64,000 nucleotides of DNA from Chitinophaga sp. E66 (lineage in GTDB: Bacteria > Bacteroidota > Bacteroidia > Chitinophagales > Chitinophagaceae), in contig CP079103.1 in the NCBI GenBank assembly GCA_019285755.1, forward strand, positions 3,472,001 through 3,536,000, given 5' to 3'. The stretch's first letter is position 1. Each line of letters begins with the position of its first letter. The translations under genes were made by a program, and so were the position numbers. Shown here piece by piece: positions 60,311 through 64,000 of the stretch. The notes beneath the pieces were generated by a model. It saw only the letters and a program-made list of their open reading frames with translations. It searched no databases and was not told where the DNA came from.

Positions 60311-61809
60311 ATGAATGTATCCAACCCGAAGCAGAATATCTGGCAGGTCATATTCGCTTCTTCCGCGGGAACCCTTATCGAATGGTACGACTTCTACATC
60401 TTCGGTAGCCTCTCCTGATCCTGGCTGAAAAATTCTTCCCGGACAGTAATCCTACCCTGGCTTATATCGCCACGCTGGCCACCTTTGCCATCGGTTTCGT
60501 GGTACGCCCCTTCGGCGCCATCGTATTCGGCCGCCTGGGCGACATGGTAGGTCGTAAATACACCTTCCTCCTGACGCTCCTCATCATGGGCGGCAGCACC
60601 TTCGCTATCGGCCTCATCCCCGGATATGCGACCATCGGCATCCTGGCCCCCATACTCGTTCTTATCCTCCGGCTGGCCCAGGGCCTGGCGCTTGGCGGCG
60701 AATATGGCGGAGCCGCCACCTATGTGGCCGAGCACTCCCCTGCTAACCGTCGCGGGTACTTCACCAGCTTCATCCAGACCACGGCCACCCTCGGCCTCTT
60801 TGTGTCCCTGGGCGTTATCCTCGCCACGCGGATGCTGATGACGCCCGAGTCGTTCAACGAATGGGGCTGGCGCATACCTTTCTGGCTGAGCATTTTCCTG
60901 GTGCTGATGAGCTATTACATCCGCATCCGGCTGCATGAATCGCCGTTATTCTCCAAGCTGAAGGCGGAAGGCAAAACCTCCACCAATCCGCTAAAAGAAA
61001 GCTTCGGAAAGAAGGAGAACCTCAAGCTCGTGCTCCTCGCCCTCTTCGGCGCCACCATGGGCCAGGGCGTGGTTTGGTACACCGGACAGTTCTACGCGCT
61101 CTCTTTCCTCCAGAACACCATGAAGATCGAGTTCATCCAGTCCAACATTATTATCGCCACCGCCTTGCTGTTCGGCACGCCGCTATTCATTCTCTTCGGA
61201 CACCTGTCCGACAAGATCGGGCGCAAGAAGATCATGATGGTGGGCATGCTCATCGCCGCGGTGAGCTATTTCCCCATATACAATGCCATGGATAACACGG
61301 TCGATTTGTCCCGCAAGCAGGAGCTGACCGACCGCTACCGCATAGAAAGCACCACATCCGAACAAAACGGCGCCATGGTGGAGCGCACCAGCAAGATCCG
61401 CGAATATTCAGACGGCACCACCGTGAGCGAGATCACCACCGCCGGCGCTAAAACCACCACCGCCAGGGAAGTGAAGCTCGGCCAGCAACAGACGATCTGG
61501 GTGATCTTCCTCGTCTTTATACAGGTCGTATTCGTGACCATGGTCTACGGCCCCATAGCGGCCTTCCTGGTTGAGCTCTTCCCTACCAGGATCCGTTATA
61601 CGTCCATGTCGCTCCCTTACCATATCGGCAACGGCGTATTCGGCGGTATGTTACCCGCTATCGCTACGTTACTGGTACAGAAATACAATAACCACCTGGC
61701 CGGGTTGATCTATCCGGTAGCCATTGCAGTGATCTGCATGGTCATTGGGGTCGTATTCATCAAAGAGAGAAAAGCAGCAGACGGGTTTGAAGAGGAAGCG
61801 GAAGTGTAG
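60311..61809 (+). CDS. MFS transporter of the metabolite:H+ symporter type, one frameshift
   Basis: About 499 residues. Start ATG 60311 with ASSAGTLIEWYDFYIFG, the MHS helix-1 motif; motif A GRLGDMVGRKYTF; ALGGEYGGAATYVAEH in helix 4; GHLSDKIGRKKIM as the second A motif. A base is missing near 60415. Between helices 8 and 9 lies a charged insertion of about 60 residues (RKQELTDRYRIESTTSEQNG...). It probably imports an organic acid or osmolyte. Confidence 0.85.
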
Positions 61810-61837
61810 GTTAACAGCCGGCTTTTAAAGAAATTTA

Positions 61838-61878
61838 AACAGTCTGCCGGGAACAGCCCTGGCAGACTGTTCTTTTTT
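61838..61878 (+). terminator. Rho-independent terminator
   Basis: Perfect 11-bp stem AACAGTCTGCC/GGCAGACTGTT, then CTTTTTT. It ends the MHS transporter gene. Confidence 0.9.
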
Positions 61879-61924
61879 AGCAACAGGCACGCCGTTTCAG
61901 GCGCCTGTAAATCCATCACCTGCT

Positions 61925-62488
61925 TCAACCTACCTTCCTTAATTCAGTAAGCCAGACATGGTGAAGCTTCACCGTTTCCTCCAGCGAAGTGAGTGTTCTG
62001 TTGGTTTCGGCCTGGGCGGACTCAATCTTATCGATCCTTTCATCCAGCCAGTTAAAACGCTCCTTCGTTTCTCTGTAACGGGTTTCCTCTTTGTCCGCAA
62101 ACACAATGACCTGGCGGAGCAATGCGGTCAGGGCATCTTCCTGCACCGTCATTCTCAACGAGAGCGTTACAACTTCTGATTCAACGGCCTTGAGTCGTAC
62201 TTCGACGCCGGATACACGCGCTTCCAGCTGATCAAACCGGTGATCCACCTTAGCTGATAACTCCCTCATCCCCGTAGTTAAGTCATCCATTCTGGTAGTT
62301 AAGTCATCCATTCTGGTAGTTAAGTCATCCATCCTGGTAGTTAAGCCATCCATCCTGGTAGTTAAACCGTCCATTCTGCTAGTTAAGCCATCCATTCTGG
62401 CAGACAGCTCCTGCATGCCCGTAGTAATCAATGCGAGCATACCGCTCACCTTTTCTAATAAAACTTCATTCGACATTTCCTGTAACAT
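61925..62488 (-). CDS. Heptad-repeat coiled-coil protein 1
   Basis: 187 residues, intact. N-terminus MLQEMSNEVLLEKVSGMLALITTGMQELSARMDGL, then seven heptads of the type MDxLTTR and a longer irregular coiled coil (FDQLEARVSGVEVRLKAVESEVVTLSLRM) ending HHVWLTELRKVG. No membrane segment. Its paralogue follows upstream. Function unknown; could be a structural or scaffold protein. Confidence 0.7.
   Translation of the reverse strand: MLQEMSNEVLLEKVSGMLALITTGMQELSARMDGLTSRMDGLTTRMDGLTTRMDDLTTRMDDLTTRMDDLTTGMRELSAKVDHRFDQLEARVSGVEVRLKAVESEVVTLSLRMTVQEDALTALLRQVIVFADKEETRYRETKERFNWLDERIDKIESAQAETNRTLTSLEETVKLHHVWLTELRKVG
62262..62413. repeat. 21-bp tandem repeat inside coiled-coil gene 1
   Basis: Seven copies of a unit like GGTAGTTAAGTCATCCATTCT. 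Each codes for one heptad (MDDLTTR), and the number of copies can vary without frame change. Confidence 0.75.
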
Positions 62489-62532
62489 AGCTTTTGATTT
62501 TTTACAATCTGATAAAATAATAGTCTCAAGCC

Positions 62533-62966
62533 TTATTCTACGACCCGCAAACCAGTCGGTGAATCAAGCATTTCTTTAACTGTTTCTTCCAGGTAGTTAA
62601 GCCTACGATTGGTTTCTACCTGGGCTTCAGTCAAGCCATCGACTCTGGAAGTCAAGACATCAACTCTGGTGGTCAGGACATCAACCCTGCCGGTCAGGAC
62701 ATCAACTCTGTCGGTCAAGACATCAACCCTGCCTGTCAGGACATCAACCCTGTCGGTCAAGACATCAACCCTGTCGGTCAAGACATCAACCCTGCCGGTC
62801 AGGACATCAACTCTGTCGGTCAGGACATCAACCCTGTCGGTCAGGACATCAACCCTGCCGGTCAGGACATCAACTTTGAGCTGATCGCCTGCATTCCCGC
62901 GACAATCTGTGCGAACATCTCGCCCACTTTGTCTAATAAAACATCATTCGAAATTTCTGTTGACAT
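62533..62966 (-). CDS. Heptad-repeat coiled-coil protein 2, one frameshift
   Basis: About 145 residues. N-terminus MSTEISNDVLLDKVGEMFAQIVAGMQAISSK (similar to protein 1), then eleven or more VDVLTxR heptads, ending LNYLEETVKEMLDSPTGLRVVE. An A is missing in the AAA run near 62876. The start ATG 62966 comes from the similarity to protein 1. It lies 44 bp upstream of protein 1. Confidence 0.65.
62632..62876. repeat. 21-bp tandem repeat inside coiled-coil gene 2
   Basis: Eleven to twelve copies of a unit like GTCAGGACATCAACCCTGCCG, each one heptad (VDVLTGR or VDVLTDR). Copies alternate between two or three variants, as after recent duplications. Confidence 0.8.
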
Positions 62967-63069
62967 AGCATTTGTTTTTGTAAACGTGATTAGAAATTAT
63001 TGTGTGAATGCAAAGCTAGAACAGCTATTTTTCCCCACCAAAATATGCATATCAGTCTGAGAAGAGAAT

Positions 63070-63088
63070 ATCTCCGATATTCGGAGAT
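63070..63088. promoter_or_regulatory. Palindrome ATCTCCGATATTCGGAGAT
   Basis: A perfect 8-bp palindrome with a 3-bp centre, about 110 bp before the start of coiled-coil gene 2. It may be an operator of that gene. Confidence 0.4.
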
Positions 63089-63091
63089 TAC

Positions 63092-63121
63092 AAAAAAGCC
63101 GCCCTGAAAAGGAGCGGCTTT
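63092..63121 (-). terminator. Rho-independent terminator of the GSCFA gene
   Basis: Stem AAAGCCGC/GCGGCTTT (minus strand) then six T. It lies 24 bp past the stop at 63145. Confidence 0.85.
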
Positions 63122-63144
63122 AGTAACTGAAAGTGCCTACAGCA

Positions 63145-64000
63145 CTACATTTCAAAGTATTTCAGCAAATCACTTAAATCCAACGACGGATATTGTTCCT
63201 GCAATGCCTTAACCTTTTTCCCATTGCATAAAGGAACTGCCGGTGCGCAGGACTTTCAGGATTAAAAGGCCTATGCCCCTTAGCACGGATAAGCTCCGCC
63301 ACCTGCCGCGCCACCTCTTGCGACCCAAGCTGTATACACGCTTTGAGAAAATGCTCCCACACATATTGCAAAGCCTGCTCGTTCGGATGCACCATGTCTT
63401 CTTTGAAGAAACGATAGTCGCGCAGATCGTCTAGCACCAGTTCGTATGCAGGGAAGTAAAACAAGCGATCGAATTTATTCACGAGGTGATGCACCGCCTG
63501 CAACAACATAGCCTTGCTCAGGTTGTTCTCCACAACCCCGTCACGCGCATAACGCACAGGGCTCACCGTGAAGAGGATATTCACTTTCCGGTTTACGAAG
63601 AACAACCGGTGCATCATATTGTCCAGCGCGGCGATGATCTCATCTGCCGGGATCAGCTTCTTCGTAAACGAGGCCTCAGACACCTTGTGACAGTTACCTA
63701 CCAGCCGCCCATCTTCCTTCAGGTACCAGGCATGCGCCGTCCCCAGTGTGATCACCAGCCAGTCTGCCTCCTTTAGCCGCTGAGACGCAGCTTCCTGCGA
63801 GGCATTGATCCGCGCCAGCACCTCTTCGCGGTCGGTACCGGAGAAACGGGAATGGTGATCCCAGCTATGCCAGATATCTTCGTGCAGGAAAAGGTCGCCG
63901 GAAGTATAGCGTTTATCGTCCAGGTAAGCGGTCATGCTCCTGGCGATGCTCAACGGGTTAAAGAGGATCCCGTTGGGGTTCAGCAGCGCATCAAACTTAT
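63145..64000 (-). CDS. GSCFA domain protein, partial at the window end
   Basis: 285 residues visible; the 5' end lies beyond 64000. FNPLSIARSMTAYLDD, DIWHSWDHHSRFSGTDREEVLARIN, LVITLGTAHAWYLKEDGRLVGNCHK and VSPVRYARDGVVENNLSKA match the GSCFA family, a relative of SGNH/GDSL hydrolases. FFKEDMVHPNEQALQYVWE is the C-terminal catalytic region (D-x-x-H-like MVHP). A break near 63215 changes the last 22 codons; restored they read LKYFEM. Function unknown. Confidence 0.8.

Noticed and set aside
60394..60936. Long minus-strand frame opposite the MHS transporter
   Set aside because: A shadow of the transporter's codon usage; no start signal or similarity.

Overview
The window looks like a chromosome segment of a Bacteroidota bacterium, most likely of the Chitinophagaceae (Chitinophaga-like). 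The grounds are a SusC/SusD pair behind an ECF sigma factor and FecR anti-sigma, a GldA/GldF/GldG-like ABC system, SPII lipoproteins, an RteC protein, a MiaE ending in GDRMH, TAnnTTTG -7 promoter motifs and a fairly high GC content in housekeeping genes. A striking property of the whole window is that most long genes are broken by single missing bases, usually in short G, C or A runs, while the downstream frames stay conserved. I read these as consensus or assembly indels, not true pseudogenes, and give such genes as one feature spanning all their pieces.

Layout. 0-1.2 kb: a member of an unnamed protein family, then a drifting 11-bp tandem array. 1.4-11.3 kb: alcohol dehydrogenase, cupin, TauE/SafE, two S41 peptidases, two small conserved proteins, and a tandem pair of MutS-like ATPases joined by an ATGA overlap. 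11.4-14.6 kb: ABC ATPase plus fused GldF/GldG-like protein. 14.6-22.3 kb: sigma factor, FecR, SusC, SusD and lipoprotein on one strand. 22.3-30 kb: Crp/Fnr regulator, sterol desaturase family protein, a PIN toxin-like locus, RDD, GNAT, 2OG oxygenase, methyltransferase, RibD/DHFR-like and an MFS drug exporter; a duplicated GNAT/DHFR pair has decayed reciprocally. 30-34.7 kb: three Crp/Fnr-like paralogues, a ParS/MbcA-like antitoxin and two tandem XRE regulators. 35-36.4 kb: a three-gene cassette of unknown function, followed by a membrane protein and a Fic protein.

38,158-52,592 is an integrative island in a tRNA-Lys(TTT) gene, bounded by a 19-bp direct repeat of the tRNA 3' end, with a tyrosine recombinase next to the intact tRNA. 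It carries RteC, an excisionase-like HTH protein, a DnaC-like ATPase and a replication-type protein as its backbone. The cargo is a second copy of the unknown cassette, a SymE-like toxin, a second PIN locus, a gene-free hairpin-rich tract, an XRE-ImmA/IrrE protease, and an unusual Pycsar-type anti-phage operon: one PycTM-like membrane effector followed by three class III nucleotide cyclase genes. Two of the three cyclases have lost the usual transition-state Asn.

52.7-64 kb: a penicillin acylase family protein, bioF, miaE, a patatin-BamA fusion, an MHS-type transporter, two tandem heptad-repeat coiled-coil proteins encoded by 21-bp repeats, and a GSCFA protein cut by the window end.
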